64,000 bases of DNA from Streptomyces europaeiscabiei (GTDB taxonomy: Bacteria > Actinomycetota > Actinomycetes > Streptomycetales > Streptomycetaceae), in NCBI RefSeq assembly GCF_036346855.1, contig NZ_CP107841.1, forward strand, positions 9,428,001-9,492,000, in the 5' to 3' direction. Numbering within the stretch: position 1 is the first letter of the stretch; every line of letters begins with the position of its first letter. Positions 17,096 through 26,793 of this stretch are shown piece by piece. Under the pieces are notes generated by a model, which had not been told where the DNA came from, did not search any database, and was given only the letters and a program-made list of their open reading frames with translations. Made by a program: the position numbers and the translations under genes.

Positions 17096-18367
17096 GACCC
17101 GGCCCAGCTCGCGCCGCCCGCGGCGCACCGCTCCGCGGGCGAGGATGCCTGCGGTGGCGGCGAGCACCGTGGCGCGGTCGCGCCAGTCGGCCGGGCCGGG
17201 CGGCGGAGGACCGGCCCGCCCGGCCCGCTCCTCCAGCAGTGTGCTGAACAAGCGCTCGTAGCGGTCGGCGACGCCACCCGGGGAGAATCGTTTCGCCGCG
17301 CCGGTGCGGGCGGCCCTGCCCATCTCAGCACGCCGTCCGTCGTCCCGCATCAGCGCCAGCAGCGCGTCGGCCACGCCCCGGGTGCTGTCGCGCGGGACGA
17401 GACAGCCGTCCACACCGTGGCGGATGATCTCGCGGGGCCCGTGGGGGCAGTCGGTGCTCACCACGGGCAGGCCGCACCGCAAGGCCTCCACGATCGTCAT
17501 TCCGAACGACTCGTGCGCGGAGGTCACCGCGGCGATGGAGCCCTTGACCCACTCGGCGTCGAGGGGAGTGGCCGAACCCATCAGGAAGACCCGGTCACCC
17601 AGGCCGTGGTGGGCTATCCGGTCGGCTATCCGGGCGCGTTCCGCGCCGTCCCCGTAGATGCGCAGGGACCAGTCGGGCCAGGCCGCACCGGCCAGGGCGA
17701 ACGCGTCGACCAGCATCTCGTACCGCTTGACACGGACCAGCCGGCCCGCCGCGACGACGACCTTGGCCGCCGCGTCGGCCGGCGGCACCGCGGGTTCGGC
17801 GACGCTGTTGGGGATGGCCAGCACCCGCGTGCGCGGCAGCCGCATGCCGCGCCGGTGGTCGCGCGCGTCGGCCTCGGTCATGGTGACCAGCGCGTCGAGA
17901 CCGCCGTACCAGCGCTGGAGTTCCGTCCGCAGCCGGTGCGGGTGGTTGCCGTGGGTGAGGTGCTCCTGGCCGACGCGTACGGCATGGCGTGGCCCGAACC
18001 GGGCCAGCAGCGCGTTGAGTCCGGCCCTCGTGCCCACGACGACGTCGGCGTCCGTCTTCCCCAGCCAGTCGATGACCCGCTGCTCGGCGAGCCGGTGGTA
18101 CTGGTGCGAACGGCTGTCCCCCTTCGGGTAGACCTCTCCGGCCTGCCGAGCGAGAGGGTGCGCCATGTCCGCGGATCCCTCGCGCCGGTCCACCAGGGCC
18201 CGCAGCGGCACCTCCGGCAACCGTCCCAGTCGTGGTTTCTCGCGGTGCCGGAAGACCGACACGAGCTGCACCTGGTGTCGCCCGGCGAGCGTGTCGGCGA
18301 GTGTCATGGTCGTCCGTACCGTGCCCCCCATCGCGTAGGCGTTGTGCAGCAGAAAGGTGATGCGCAC
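17090..18367 (-). CDS. GT4-family glycosyltransferase
   Basis: A 425-residue retaining GT-B enzyme. The N-terminus MRITFLLHNAYAMGGTVRTT has the Gly-rich acceptor loop, and the C-terminal domain shows VAAGRLVRVKRYEMLVDAFA and SAHESFGMTIVEALRCGLPVVS, the nucleotide-sugar binding E-x7-E signature of GT4. It is soluble or peripheral; it transfers a sugar from a nucleotide donor. The next gene, a polytopic membrane protein, overlaps by four bases. Genes of this type in Streptomyces are often linked to teichoic-acid or other cell-wall glycans, but nothing here fixes the product. Start ATG 18367 gives the standard N-terminus. Confidence 0.9.
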   Translation of the reverse strand: MRITFLLHNAYAMGGTVRTTMTLADTLAGRHQVQLVSVFRHREKPRLGRLPEVPLRALVDRREGSADMAHPLARQAGEVYPKGDSRSHQYHRLAEQRVIDWLGKTDADVVVGTRAGLNALLARFGPRHAVRVGQEHLTHGNHPHRLRTELQRWYGGLDALVTMTEADARDHRRGMRLPRTRVLAIPNSVAEPAVPPADAAAKVVVAAGRLVRVKRYEMLVDAFALAGAAWPDWSLRIYGDGAERARIADRIAHHGLGDRVFLMGSATPLDAEWVKGSIAAVTSAHESFGMTIVEALRCGLPVVSTDCPHGPREIIRHGVDGCLVPRDSTRGVADALLALMRDDGRRAEMGRAARTGAAKRFSPGGVADRYERLFSTLLEERAGRAGPPPPGPADWRDRATVLAATAGILARGAVRRGRRELGRVG

Positions 18368-19263
18368 GTGCGGCGTCCCCCGGTTTCCCTGTGATGTGGC
18401 TAATTGGTGTCACTGTGTTCGCCTTCGGCGAGGCGACCGCACCCGAGCCGGCCGGAGTCGGCGGAGCTACGGGTGGGCCCTGCCTGCCGCGTCCCGCGAA
18501 GACTTGGCGCAGGTCGGTTCGAGCCCGGCACGGCCGCGACCGATCGGGGCGGCCGACGGCCGGCGCGGGCCCGGTCGGGCGTTCTCTCACGTGAGGGGCC
18601 GGGGCCCCGGCCGGAGCGCAGGGCCGCGGAGGTCTGTTTGGTGTGGATACGGATGACGGTGTCGGCCGGATCGCGGTGCTTGTCCCTGACCGCCTCGGCT
18701 GGGCCGGCCGCAGAGCGTCGGCGAACGGAGCCGGTGCCGGAGGCCGGACGTCGTTGCCGCCGTGTGCTTCCTCGGCGTCCACCCCGCAGTCCTCGGGCAT
18801 GTCCTCGGGGCGCGCCGCCGCAGGCGGGATCGGCTCGCTCGCGGGGCTGGCGTCGCGGCGGCTGTCGAGGTGCTTCCGCTGCGGGGAGCGTCATCGTGCC
18901 GGTGGAAGACATGTGCTCTTCTCCGGTGGTCAGGGTGCCGGGATCCGGCCTTGCCGCACCGACGCTCGCAACCGGAATGTTGTTTGGCACGTCCCTTTCG
19001 CCGGGCCGGACAATCCCGTGGGCGGTGGCGGACCGGCCGTCGTCAGAGGCTTCCGCCGCTACCGGGACGACCTCTGGGAGTGCTCGCCCGACGTACGCGT
19101 ACTGTTCTGGGCCCCGGGCGACCGGGCGTGCGTCATCGCCTCACGCTCAGGGACGTCGCCGAAGCGGTCCGGTCCACCGAGGTCCACCACGGCCCGCGCG
19201 AGCACGGCCACTACCGCCACTGGAAGTGGCGACCCGGCCCGCTTTCATGATCCACGGAGACGG
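18368..19263. other. long gap with a possible frameshifted gene remnant
   Basis: No intact gene is convincing. On the plus strand, about 18995-19250, one frame reads WHVPFAGPDNPVGG and later RRYRDDLWECSPDVRVLFW, then breaks near 19132; another frame continues LTLRDVAEAVRSTEVHHGP and ends REHGHYRHWKWRPGPLS at a stop (19248-19250). Together these look like one protein split by a frameshift, of unknown family. On the minus strand a frame from ATG 18915 (MSSTGTMTLPAAEAPR) becomes Arg/Pro-rich quickly and is not convincing. The rest shows nothing I can support. Confidence 0.35.
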
Positions 19264-22200
19264 TCAGAGGCAGACCCGCCGGTACGGCCGGTCCGGAACG
19301 TAGGTACGCCACTGAGCCCGGGTCAGCTCCGTGTTCCCGGCACGGGAGCAGACGAGGGACACCGCTCGGTCAGGATCCACGACGTACCGCTGGAGCGGGA
19401 CGTGCACGCCGCCCGCGTACAGCGTGGTGCTGTCCGGGCTGAAGGCGAGCGTGTCGACGCTCCCACCGGGGGTGGGCAGAGAAGGGCCGAGGGGTTGCCG
19501 GGTCGCGATGTCCCAGAGCTGGACGGTGCCCGCGTCGCCACCCACGGCGAGCGTGCTGCCGTCCGGGCTGAACGCGAGGGCCGTGATCGTCTCGGCCGAG
19601 TCGGAGGACGGATCGACGGGCGCCAGAAAGACGTTCCTCAGGATGCCCGCCCGGTGCCGGACGTCGGCGTCCCAGACGGCCACCCGACCTGTCGCGTCGC
19701 CGGCCGCCAGGCCGGAGCCGTCGGGAGCGAAGGCGATGGCTCCGATGTCGTCGTGCTGGACGAGGTCATGGGCGTGGGACCGGCCCGCTCGGACGACGCG
19801 GTTGTCGGTCACGAGGAGCCCGCCGTCCCGGCTGACGGCCAGATGACGGCCGGCCGGGTCGGGGAGGAGCGTCGTCCGCCGCCGCCGCGTGGTGTCCCAT
19901 GTCTCGTTGACGAAGCCGTCGGCGGTCAGACGTGCGATGAGGAGCGTACGACCGCCCGGTCCCAGGGCGATCGCGTCCGGCGGCATCGCGGACGCCGTCG
20001 CCAGGTCCACCGTGGTCTTGGCCCGTCCGGCCGCCACGTCCCATACCGTCAGACGCTGAGGCACCGTGTCCCAGCCAGGGGCGGAGACTCCGTACGCGAA
20101 CACGCCGCCGTCGGGGCTGAAGGACAGCAAGGGCTCGGTGGCGTCCGCGGGGACCGTCGGTATGCCGGTGCGGAAGACGGGAGGTGACGGGTCCGGCAGG
20201 GTGCGCAGCAGACGGCCGTCGCCCGTGTTCCGCAGCCGGAAGACATAGCGGTCGCCGATACGTTCGGCGGTGGCGAGCGTCCTGCCGTCGGGGCTGATCC
20301 GGACCCCGGCGAGCGGACTCGCGCGCCAGGCGCGGGTGAGTGTCGGGGCGAGGTCGAGGGTGTGGACCGTGCCCCCTTCGAGGTACCGCAGCAGTGGCCG
20401 CGTGGAGTCGAAGGCGAGACCGGAGAGCGTCTCGTTGTCCAGGGAGTGCCGGAAAACGGGGAGGCCGCCGCTGGGCAGACGCCACACCCTGATCTCCTGG
20501 CCGCCGCCGGTCGCCAGGAACGAGCCGTCCGCGCTCACGACGGCGGACTCGGCACCCTGGTGGGCGACGTCGGCGAGTTCTCGTCCCGACGCGGTGTCCC
20601 ATACACGCACCCGGCCCCCGGCGAGAGCGAGGAGCCGGCCGCCGGTGAGGCCCAGGAGGGTGGTGTCGCCGCAGACGCCGCGGGCGTTGGTCCAGGCACC
20701 GCGCCGCACGGTGCGCGTGGAGGTGTCCCAGACCTGCGGGGCCCGGCCGCGCGGGCAGACGGCCAGCAGCCGGTCGTCGTCGGCCGCCGCGTGGGCGAGC
20801 TCCCCCCGGCCGGCCGACGGGGTCCGGAAGACCAGATGGCCGTCGGTGAGCGAGTAGAGCCCGGCCCGGTCGTCGTCCGGGCTCCTCACCAGGTAATTGC
20901 GGCCACTCGCCCCGAAGCTCACGGTGTCCCTGAGCGGCAGGGGGTCCCCGATCCAGCGCCTCGTTCGGGTGTCCCACAGCCGCTGGTTCCTGCCAGTGGT
21001 GTAGATGACGAGCACCCGGCCGCCCGGACCCGCGGCGAGTATCGACCCGTGAGGTACCGGCCCTGAGGCGATACGGCGGTGGGTGTCCACATCCCACCTC
21101 CGCCAGGTGGTGTTGTCGCTGGTGCTGAGCAGAGTGCGCCCGGAGCTGTCGAGGAACCGGGCCGGTTCGTCACCGGGCGCCGGGTCGGTGAAGTCGCCCA
21201 GTTCGCGCTGGGCCAGCGCGCCCAGCAGGGCTCGACGGGACTCCGGCAGGGGAGAGAGGCGCCATGCGGCGACGCCGAGCAGCATCGCGGTGCGCGGGTC
21301 GGTGGTACGCAGCGCGTCGGCGACCGCGGCCACCCGGCGGGCCGCCGTGTCGGTGGTCTGCTTCTCGCTGTCCTGACGCAGTCGTACGGCGGTCAGGCCG
21401 ACGACCAGGGCCACCGCCAGCACGGCGCAGAGCGATGCCGTGAGTGTGCGGCTCCGGCGCCGGGCCCGGGCGGCGGTCCGCTCCTCCGTCGCCCGCTGCT
21501 CCGCCGCGGCGGCCAGGAAGGCCGTCTCCTCGGACGTCAGCCCGTCGTAGCCGCGGTCGTCGTCCGTGAACAGTTCCTCGGCCCGCGCCAGGCGGGTGCC
21601 CCGGTAGAGCGTGCCCGGGTCACGGTCGTGCTGCAGCCAGGTGCGGGCGGCGTCGGTGAGCTGCCGGTGGTGGCGCAGCCGCTCCCGGTCCGCTTCGATC
21701 CACTCGCGCAGCCGCGGCCAGCAGGTGATGAGCGCCTCGTGGGCGAGCTGCACGCCGTCGTCGTCGGTGGTCAGCAGCCGGGCCCGGGTCAGCCGCCCGG
21801 CGACGGCCCGCACTTCGGGGTCCTGCCACCCGGCCATCTCCTCCCGGGTGAGCGGGCGGCGGGTGTCGGCGTTGCCCTGGCCGGGCTCGACCATGCGCAG
21901 GAGCAGGTGCCGTGCGGCGTGCGCCTGCGCCGGGGAGAGTTCCCCGTACGCCTCCTCGGCGCTGGCCGCGATCGCGCCGTGTACTCCGCCGGCCGCTTCG
22001 TACGCGGCCAGGGTCAGCATCCGTCCCTTGCGCCGCCGCCAGGTCTCCAGCAGGGCGTGGGACAGCATCGGCAGTCCGCCGGGCTCGTCGAGCACCTCCT
22101 CGACGATCCGCGCCGTCAGGGTCCGCTCCACGATGAGCCCGGCCGCCTGCGCGGGACCGATCACCGCCTCGCGCAGCTCATCGGCGGTCATGGGCCTGAC

Positions 22201-22995
22201 CAGGAGCCCGCTCCTGTGGAGCGCCTCCGCCAGGCGCGGGTGCTCGGCGCACCGTGCGTAGAAGTCGGATCGCACGGAGATGAGCACACGCAGTCGGCTT
22301 CCCGGGTCGCGCGCGGCGAGCAGAAGGTCGAGGAAGCGGTCCCGCTCGGCGCGGTCGCGGCAGAGGGTGAAGACCTCCTCGAACTGATCCACCACCACCC
22401 AGCACTCCGGATCGTCGGGCTCCGGCGCCAGCAGATGTCCGTAGGTGGTGGCGGGCCGGGCCCCGGGGGTGAGGATCCTAAGGACCGCCGTACGTCCCTC
22501 CTGCGCGATCTTCTCCCGCAGCAGGGGAATCAGCCCGGCCCGCAGCAGGGAGGACTTGCCGCTGCCGGACGCCCCGAACACCACCGCGAACGGGGACCCG
22601 CACGTCTGCTCGCTCAGCTCGTCGACCATCCGGTCCCGGCCGAAGAACAGCTCACGGTCGTCCGGCTCGAAGCGCGCCAGGCCACGGTAGGGCGGGGCGA
22701 CGTCGGCATCCTCCTGCCGCTCCTCCCCGGCCAGCGCCTCGGCCTCCGCCCAACGCATCTCCCACGCAGTGGGGTCCTCCTCCCCGCACGCCCGGACGTA
22801 CGCCCGGAGCACGGCCATCGACGGCAGCCGCTCGCCGCTCGCGGCCTTCGCCAGGGTCGTCACCGAGAAGCCGGCCTTCTTCGCCATGGCCCGGTAAGAC
22901 ACATTGCCCGCCGCGCGACGCAGCTCCCGAAGGTCATGGGCGAGCCGCTGCACGGGACCGGCCGCCGGGTCGACCGGTAGTTCGGGACGCCCCAT
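19264..22995 (-). CDS. Xre-type HTH / STAND P-loop ATPase / WD40 repeat protein
   Basis: A 1243-residue multidomain protein. Residues about 12-70 form an Xre-like helix-turn-helix (VSYRAMAKKAGFSVTTLAKA). The nSTAND-type P-loop ATPase follows FFGRD at 117-121: Walker A GASGSGKSS at 141-149 and Walker B CWVVVDQFEE at 198-207. A helical region leads to one strongly hydrophobic segment (about 519-537), and residues about 600-1243 carry WD40 blades (FSPDGSTLAVGGDAGTVQLWD). STAND proteins are signal-gated switches; in bacteria some act in regulation and some in defence. Here the WD40 part would sense or scaffold. The ATG at 22995 has AAGAGG upstream and opens the HTH domain directly. A headless paralogue lies at 56698-59901. 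Confidence 0.9.
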   Translation of the reverse strand: MGRPELPVDPAAGPVQRLAHDLRELRRAAGNVSYRAMAKKAGFSVTTLAKAASGERLPSMAVLRAYVRACGEEDPTAWEMRWAEAEALAGEERQEDADVAPPYRGLARFEPDDRELFFGRDRMVDELSEQTCGSPFAVVFGASGSGKSSLLRAGLIPLLREKIAQEGRTAVLRILTPGARPATTYGHLLAPEPDDPECWVVVDQFEEVFTLCRDRAERDRFLDLLLAARDPGSRLRVLISVRSDFYARCAEHPRLAEALHRSGLLVRPMTADELREAVIGPAQAAGLIVERTLTARIVEEVLDEPGGLPMLSHALLETWRRRKGRMLTLAAYEAAGGVHGAIAASAEEAYGELSPAQAHAARHLLLRMVEPGQGNADTRRPLTREEMAGWQDPEVRAVAGRLTRARLLTTDDDGVQLAHEALITCWPRLREWIEADRERLRHHRQLTDAARTWLQHDRDPGTLYRGTRLARAEELFTDDDRGYDGLTSEETAFLAAAAEQRATEERTAARARRRSRTLTASLCAVLAVALVVGLTAVRLRQDSEKQTTDTAARRVAAVADALRTTDPRTAMLLGVAAWRLSPLPESRRALLGALAQRELGDFTDPAPGDEPARFLDSSGRTLLSTSDNTTWRRWDVDTHRRIASGPVPHGSILAAGPGGRVLVIYTTGRNQRLWDTRTRRWIGDPLPLRDTVSFGASGRNYLVRSPDDDRAGLYSLTDGHLVFRTPSAGRGELAHAAADDDRLLAVCPRGRAPQVWDTSTRTVRRGAWTNARGVCGDTTLLGLTGGRLLALAGGRVRVWDTASGRELADVAHQGAESAVVSADGSFLATGGGQEIRVWRLPSGGLPVFRHSLDNETLSGLAFDSTRPLLRYLEGGTVHTLDLAPTLTRAWRASPLAGVRISPDGRTLATAERIGDRYVFRLRNTGDGRLLRTLPDPSPPVFRTGIPTVPADATEPLLSFSPDGGVFAYGVSAPGWDTVPQRLTVWDVAAGRAKTTVDLATASAMPPDAIALGPGGRTLLIARLTADGFVNETWDTTRRRRTTLLPDPAGRHLAVSRDGGLLVTDNRVVRAGRSHAHDLVQHDDIGAIAFAPDGSGLAAGDATGRVAVWDADVRHRAGILRNVFLAPVDPSSDSAETITALAFSPDGSTLAVGGDAGTVQLWDIATRQPLGPSLPTPGGSVDTLAFSPDSTTLYAGGVHVPLQRYVVDPDRAVSLVCSRAGNTELTRAQWRTYVPDRPYRRVCL

Positions 22996-23148
22996 CGTGA
23001 AGCCTCTTTCACATACAAGAAGAACAAGCTGATCAGCACCACAAGGTACTTTTCGTCCCGCTCGGGCGAAAACCCTTTCCGACTGTGATGTCCGCCGGAG
23101 TGGGGTTGTCCGCACCAGCGGTGCTGAACCTGTTTTCCCTGACGAGAG

Positions 23149-23169
23149 CGGGAGTGGTGACCACTCCCG
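23149..23169. promoter_or_regulatory. perfect palindrome upstream of the STAND gene
   Basis: Ten-base arms (CGGGAGTGGT and its complement) flank one central base at 23159. It lies about 155 bases upstream of the STAND-WD40 start in a 310-base gap before the mraY remnant. It could be an operator, perhaps for the HTH-bearing STAND protein itself, or a hairpin. Nothing else in the gap 22996-23305 is recognisable. Confidence 0.45.
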
Positions 23170-23305
23170 GGTTGCCGGGGCAGGCCGATCCCGGCGGCCG
23201 TGACCGCTCTCGGCAGTGCGGCTGCACAGGGTGGGGCCCGTGAGAACCAGCGACACAGGTGCGGCAGTCGCGTGTCCGAGCGCGACGGAGGGGAGACCGC
23301 CGTCC

Positions 23306-23677
23306 GATGAACCAGACCCTGTACGCCGGGGCCATCGGCCTGTTCCTGACACTGATGCACACTGCTGCTGATCAAGCTGCTGGCCCGCAAGGGATACGGC
23401 CAGTTCATCCGTGACGACGGCCCGCGCGGCCACGCCGGCAACGGTCGGCTTCCTCGACGACTACATCAAGATCGTGAAGCGGCGGTCGCTGGGGCTGCGG
23501 GCCGACGTGAAGACGGCCGGTCAGCTGATCGTGGGCGTCGTGTTCGCCCTGCTGGCCATCCGGTTCGCGGACGCGCGGGGTCGGACGCCGGCCTCCCTGA
23601 AGCTGTCGTTCGTCACCGACTTCGGCTGGACCAAAATGGGCTGCGTGGTGGTGGTCATGACCGGGCCGGATTCGTGA
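23306..23677 (+). pseudogene. mraY: mraY remnant (phospho-N-acetylmuramoyl-pentapeptide transferase)
   Basis: The sequence starts MNQTLYAGAIGLFLTL at ATG 23306, then shifts frame to LLIKLLARKGYGQFIRDDGPRGH, then shifts again to VGFLDDYIKIVKRRSLGL followed by RADVKTAGQLIVG and ends TKMGCVVVVMTGPDS at a stop. These are the N-terminal and central parts of MraY, the membrane enzyme that makes lipid I for peptidoglycan. The segment between the GPR motif and VGFLDDYIK is missing and the C-terminal half of the enzyme is gone. At 372 bases it is about a third of a normal mraY. A functional copy must exist elsewhere in the genome; this is a decayed duplicate. Confidence 0.88.
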
Positions 23678-23820
23678 GGCGCGGGTCGAGGCCGTACTGC
23701 TCGTGGGCGCCGAGGTTCTCGCGCAGGGTGGGGCCTTCGTAATCGTCGTGGAACAGGCCGCCGTTCCTGCAGGATGGGGACGACCTGGTCGACGAAGGCG
23801 TCGAAGCCGTCGTGGTAGCT
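23655..23820 (-). pseudogene. C-terminal remnant of an NtaA/SnaA-type flavin monooxygenase
   Basis: From 23820 the frame reads SYHDGFDAFVDQVVPILQER, then a single extra base shifts it to GLFHDDYEGPTLRENLGAHE, and it ends at a stop at 23655. The pattern DGFDxFVDxVVPxLQxRGLF, then Y-E-G-x-T-L-R, is the characteristic C-terminus of luciferase-like FMN-dependent monooxygenases (NtaA/SnaA/DszA group). No N-terminal part is present: the sequence to the right is another gene's fragment. It converges on and overlaps the mraY remnant. Confidence 0.72.
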
Positions 23821-23842
23821 GTCGATGGCGATCGAGAAGCCG

Positions 23843-24021
23843 TCGCAGGCCGATCTCCTCGTACCAGAACAGCCCGTAGGGCTCGATGGACCGCCCGTAC
23901 TCCAGGGCCGTGTCGAGGTAGAAGCGGCCGTTGACGTCGACGGCCAGCCGGGAGCCGTCGCCGTCCAGGACGTCGATGACGGCTTCGACCGTGCCTTCGC
24001 CCTGGACGTCTCGCAGCCGCC
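23843..24021 (-). pseudogene. internal fragment of an enolase-superfamily (mandelate racemase-type) enzyme
   Basis: The frame reads LRDVQGEGTVEAVIDVLDG, then LAVDVNGRFYLDTALEYGRS and IEPYGLFWYEEIGL. The V-D-x-N and W-Y-E-E motifs match the first and second metal-ligand strands of mandelate racemase/muconate lactonizing enzymes. Both ends are missing; at about 23840 the sequence passes straight into the monooxygenase remnant. The remaining gap 24022-24317 up to the carboxylase gene holds no gene I can support. Confidence 0.65.
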
Positions 24022-24317
24022 CTGCGCCCTCACATGGCGTTTGGCGGTCTGCCTGCAGCCACGTTGACGGACACCATGTGTGGCCAAACGAGCGGGGCGG
24101 TGGTTCAGCGACCGATTCATCTCACGATTGGCCGCACCAGCCGCCTCGAGCTCTTCGGCGCGTTCGTCAAGTTCGCCCGGCTATTCGATAACTACTTTTC
24201 CGGCGTGGTGATCCGCTGCTGGAGTAGTCACTCGGGTGGTGGGCGTGGTCGGGTGCGGCTGCTCGCGCGGTCCTGCGAGCCCCTGAGCAGCAGGGGGCGC
24301 GGGGGTTCCACGACGGG

Positions 24318-26093
24318 TCAGTCTTTGATTTCGCAGATGGGGGCGCCGGAGGTGATGGAGGCGCCGACCTCTGCGTTGAGGCCCTTGATGGTGCCGGAGC
24401 GGTGGGCGTTGAGGGGCTGTTCCATTTTCATGGCTTCGAGGACGACGACGAGGTCGCCTTCCTTGACCTCCTGGCCTTCCTCGACGGCGATCTTGACGAT
24501 GGTGCCCTGCATGGGGGAGGCGAGGGTGTCGCCGGAGGCGACGGGGCCGGACTTCTTGGCGGCGCGGCGCTTGGGTTTGGCGCCGGCGGCGAGGCCGGTG
24601 CGGGCCAGGGTCATGCCGAGGGCGGCGGGGAGGGAGACTTCCAGGCGTTTGCCGCCGACCTCGACGACGATCGTCTCGCGGTCGGTGTCGTCGTCGGTGT
24701 CGGTGTCGGTGGGGGCTGCGAAGGGTTTGATGTCGTTGACGAACTCGGTCTCGATCCAGCGGGTGTGGACGGTGAAGGGGTCCTGGCCGCCGGTGAGTTC
24801 GGGGCCGAACGCCGGGTCCCTGACCACTGCGCGGTGGAAGGGGATCGCGGTGGCCATGCCTTCGACGGTGAACTCGTCCAGGGCGCGGGCGGCGCGTTGC
24901 AGGGCCTGTTGGCGGGTGGCGCCGGTGACGACGAGTTTGGCCAGCAGGGAGTCCCAGGCGGGGCCGATGACGCTGCCGGACTCCACGCCCGCGTCCAGGC
25001 GGACGCCGGGGCCGGTGGGCGGGGCGAAGGTGGTGACGGTGCCGGGGGCGGGCAGGAAGCCCCGGCCGGGGTCCTCGCCGTTGATGCGGAACTCGAAGGA
25101 GTGGCCGCGCAGCGGCGGGTCGTCGTAGCCGAGTTCCTCGCCGTCGGCGATGCGGAACATCTCGCGGACCAGGTCGATGCCGGTGACCTCCTCGGTGACC
25201 GGGTGCTCGACCTGCAGGCGGGTGTTGACCTCCAGGAAGGAGATCGTGCCGTCGACGCCGACCAGGAACTCCACCGTGCCGGCGCCGACGTAGCCGGCCT
25301 CCTTGAGGATGGCCTTCGACGCCGCGTACAGCTGCTCGTTCTGCGCCTCGGACAGGAAGGGGGCCGGGGCCTCCTCGACCAGCTTCTGGTGGCGGCGCTG
25401 CAGGGAGCAGTCACGGGTGGAGACCACGACCACGTTGCCGTGGGAGTCGGCCAGGCACTGCGTCTCCACGTGGCGGGGCTTGTCGAGGTAGCGCTCCACG
25501 AAGCACTCGCCCCGCCCGAACGCCGCGACGGCCTCACGCACCGCGGAGTCGTACAGCTCCGGGACCTCCTCGAGGGTGCGGGCGACCTTCAGGCCGCGCC
25601 CGCCGCCGCCGAAGGCGGCCTTGATCGCGATCGGCAGACCATGCTCCCGCGCGAACGCCACGACCTCGTCGGCGCCGGAGACCGGGTCGGGGGTGCCCGC
25701 GACGAGCGGCGCGCCGGCGCGCTGGGCGATGTGACGGGCCGCCACCTTGTCACCCAGGTCGCGGATCGCCTGCGGCGGCGGGCCGATCCAGATCAGACCC
25801 GCGTCCAGCACGGCCTGCGCGAACTCCGCGTTCTCCGAGAGGAAACCGTAACCGGGGTGGACCGCGTCCGCGCCGGCGTCCTTCGCCGCCTGCAACACCT
25901 TGCCCATGTCCAGGTAGCTGCTCGCCGGAGTGTCACCGCCCAGCGCGAACGCCTCGTCCGCAGCCCGCACATGCAGCGCGTCGCGGTCCGGATCGGCGTA
26001 CACGGCCACGCTCGCGATCCCGGCGTCCCGGCACGCCCGGGCGACGCGGACAGCGATTTCGCCTCGGTTGGCGATCAACACCTTGGTCAGCAT
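24318..26093 (-). CDS. acyl-CoA carboxylase alpha subunit: biotin carboxylase plus biotin carrier
   Basis: A 591-residue protein. Residues 1-450 form biotin carboxylase ([33 protein letters not shown]; the ATP-grasp glycine loop [13 protein letters not shown]). The C-terminal BCCP domain has the biotinylation motif EAMKM, with the acceptor lysine near residue 556. It carboxylates its own biotin with bicarbonate and ATP and hands the group to the beta subunit at 26794. I choose ATG 26093 ([11 protein letters not shown]) because GGAG lies just upstream and it is the usual family start; a GTG six bases earlier is possible. It overlaps the end of the mutase small-subunit gene by seven bases, so the two are co-translated. 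Confidence 0.95.
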   Translation of the reverse strand: MLTKVLIANRGEIAVRVARACRDAGIASVAVYADPDRDALHVRAADEAFALGGDTPASSYLDMGKVLQAAKDAGADAVHPGYGFLSENAEFAQAVLDAGLIWIGPPPQAIRDLGDKVAARHIAQRAGAPLVAGTPDPVSGADEVVAFAREHGLPIAIKAAFGGGGRGLKVARTLEEVPELYDSAVREAVAAFGRGECFVERYLDKPRHVETQCLADSHGNVVVVSTRDCSLQRRHQKLVEEAPAPFLSEAQNEQLYAASKAILKEAGYVGAGTVEFLVGVDGTISFLEVNTRLQVEHPVTEEVTGIDLVREMFRIADGEELGYDDPPLRGHSFEFRINGEDPGRGFLPAPGTVTTFAPPTGPGVRLDAGVESGSVIGPAWDSLLAKLVVTGATRQQALQRAARALDEFTVEGMATAIPFHRAVVRDPAFGPELTGGQDPFTVHTRWIETEFVNDIKPFAAPTDTDTDDDTDRETIVVEVGGKRLEVSLPAALGMTLARTGLAAGAKPKRRAAKKSGPVASGDTLASPMQGTIVKIAVEEGQEVKEGDLVVVLEAMKMEQPLNAHRSGTIKGLNAEVGASITSGAPICEIKD

Positions 26094-26536
26094 GCCCACT
26101 CCAGAATGGCGGAGTCGGCGCTGAGCCGGTCCACCTCGGCGACGATGCCGACGAGGTCCGCACCCGGTGTGAAGACGGCGTCGACGCCCATCGTCCGCAG
26201 TGCGGCGATGTCACCGTCCGGGATGATGCCGCCGACGAGGACACGAGTGTTGCCGGCGTCCTGCTCCGCGAGCAGCTTGACCACGCGCTCCACGATCGTC
26301 AGGTGCGCGCCCGAGAGCACCGACAGACCCAGAACGGGGGCGTCCTCGGCGATCACGGTGGAGACGATCTGTTCCGGTGTCCGGTGCAGGCCGGTGTAGA
26401 TCACCTCGTAGCCGGCGTCGCGCAGGGCGCGGGCGATGACCTTGGCGCCACGGTCGTGTCCGTCGAGTCCGGGCTTGGCGATCACCACACGGGAGCGTGG
26501 GCGGGGTGCCTTGTCCACGGAATGGGGCGAGTTCAT
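26087..26536 (-). CDS. methylmalonyl-CoA mutase, small (cobalamin-binding) subunit
   Basis: A 149-residue B12-binding protein. The motif [12 protein letters not shown] contains D25-x-H27-x-x-G30, in which the His replaces the lower cobalamin ligand; SVLSGAHLT and VLVGGIIP match the remaining B12-fold motifs. It is the separate small subunit that pairs with the catalytic subunit at 28507. ATG 26536 has GGAG about seven bases upstream; an earlier start (26584) would add an unlike tail and overlap the epsilon subunit gene. Lying between carboxylase genes, it supports joint expression of carboxylation and mutase steps. Confidence 0.93.
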   Translation of the reverse strand: MNSPHSVDKAPRPRSRVVIAKPGLDGHDRGAKVIARALRDAGYEVIYTGLHRTPEQIVSTVIAEDAPVLGLSVLSGAHLTIVERVVKLLAEQDAGNTRVLVGGIIPDGDIAALRTMGVDAVFTPGADLVGIVAEVDRLSADSAILEWAC

Positions 26537-26556
26537 GAGGGTCTCCGGTCGAAAGG

Positions 26557-26766
26557 TCAGCGGGGCCAGTGGCTTCGGGCCCATGCCGTCGCTGTTGGCT
26601 GCGGCAGGCGGTGGGTGGTGATGCGGGAGGGGGCGGACCAGGCGTCGGGGGGTGTGGGTGCGCCGGGTGGCTCGGTGGTTGCCGCTGCGGCGCGGGCGCG
26701 GACCACCGCCAGGGCGGCGGCGAGTTCCTCCGGGGTCGGGTTGCCCCGTACGACCTTGATGGTCAT
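26557..26766 (-). CDS. acyl-CoA carboxylase epsilon subunit
   Basis: A 69-residue protein starting MTIKVVRGNPTPEELAAALA, the conserved core of actinomycete acyl-CoA carboxylase epsilon subunits (AccE/PccE), which bridge the alpha and beta subunits and raise activity. The C-terminal half is a variable Pro/Ala-rich stretch. It directly follows the beta-subunit gene (27-base gap), as in other Streptomyces pcc loci. It is small but its position and N-terminal motif make it secure. Confidence 0.88.
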   Translation of the reverse strand: MTIKVVRGNPTPEELAAALAVVRARAAAATTEPPGAPTPPDAWSAPSRITTHRLPQPTATAWARSHWPR

Positions 26767-26793
26767 GTCGGCTCCCAGCAGGGTTGGGGGTGG

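Noticed and set aside
15540..17261. A plus-strand open frame of 573 codons opposite the membrane protein
   Set aside because: Arg/Gly/Gln-rich antisense frame without start site or domain.
21079..22980. A plus-strand open frame of 633 codons opposite the STAND domain
   Set aside because: Antisense of a strongly supported ATPase gene; composition is not protein-like.
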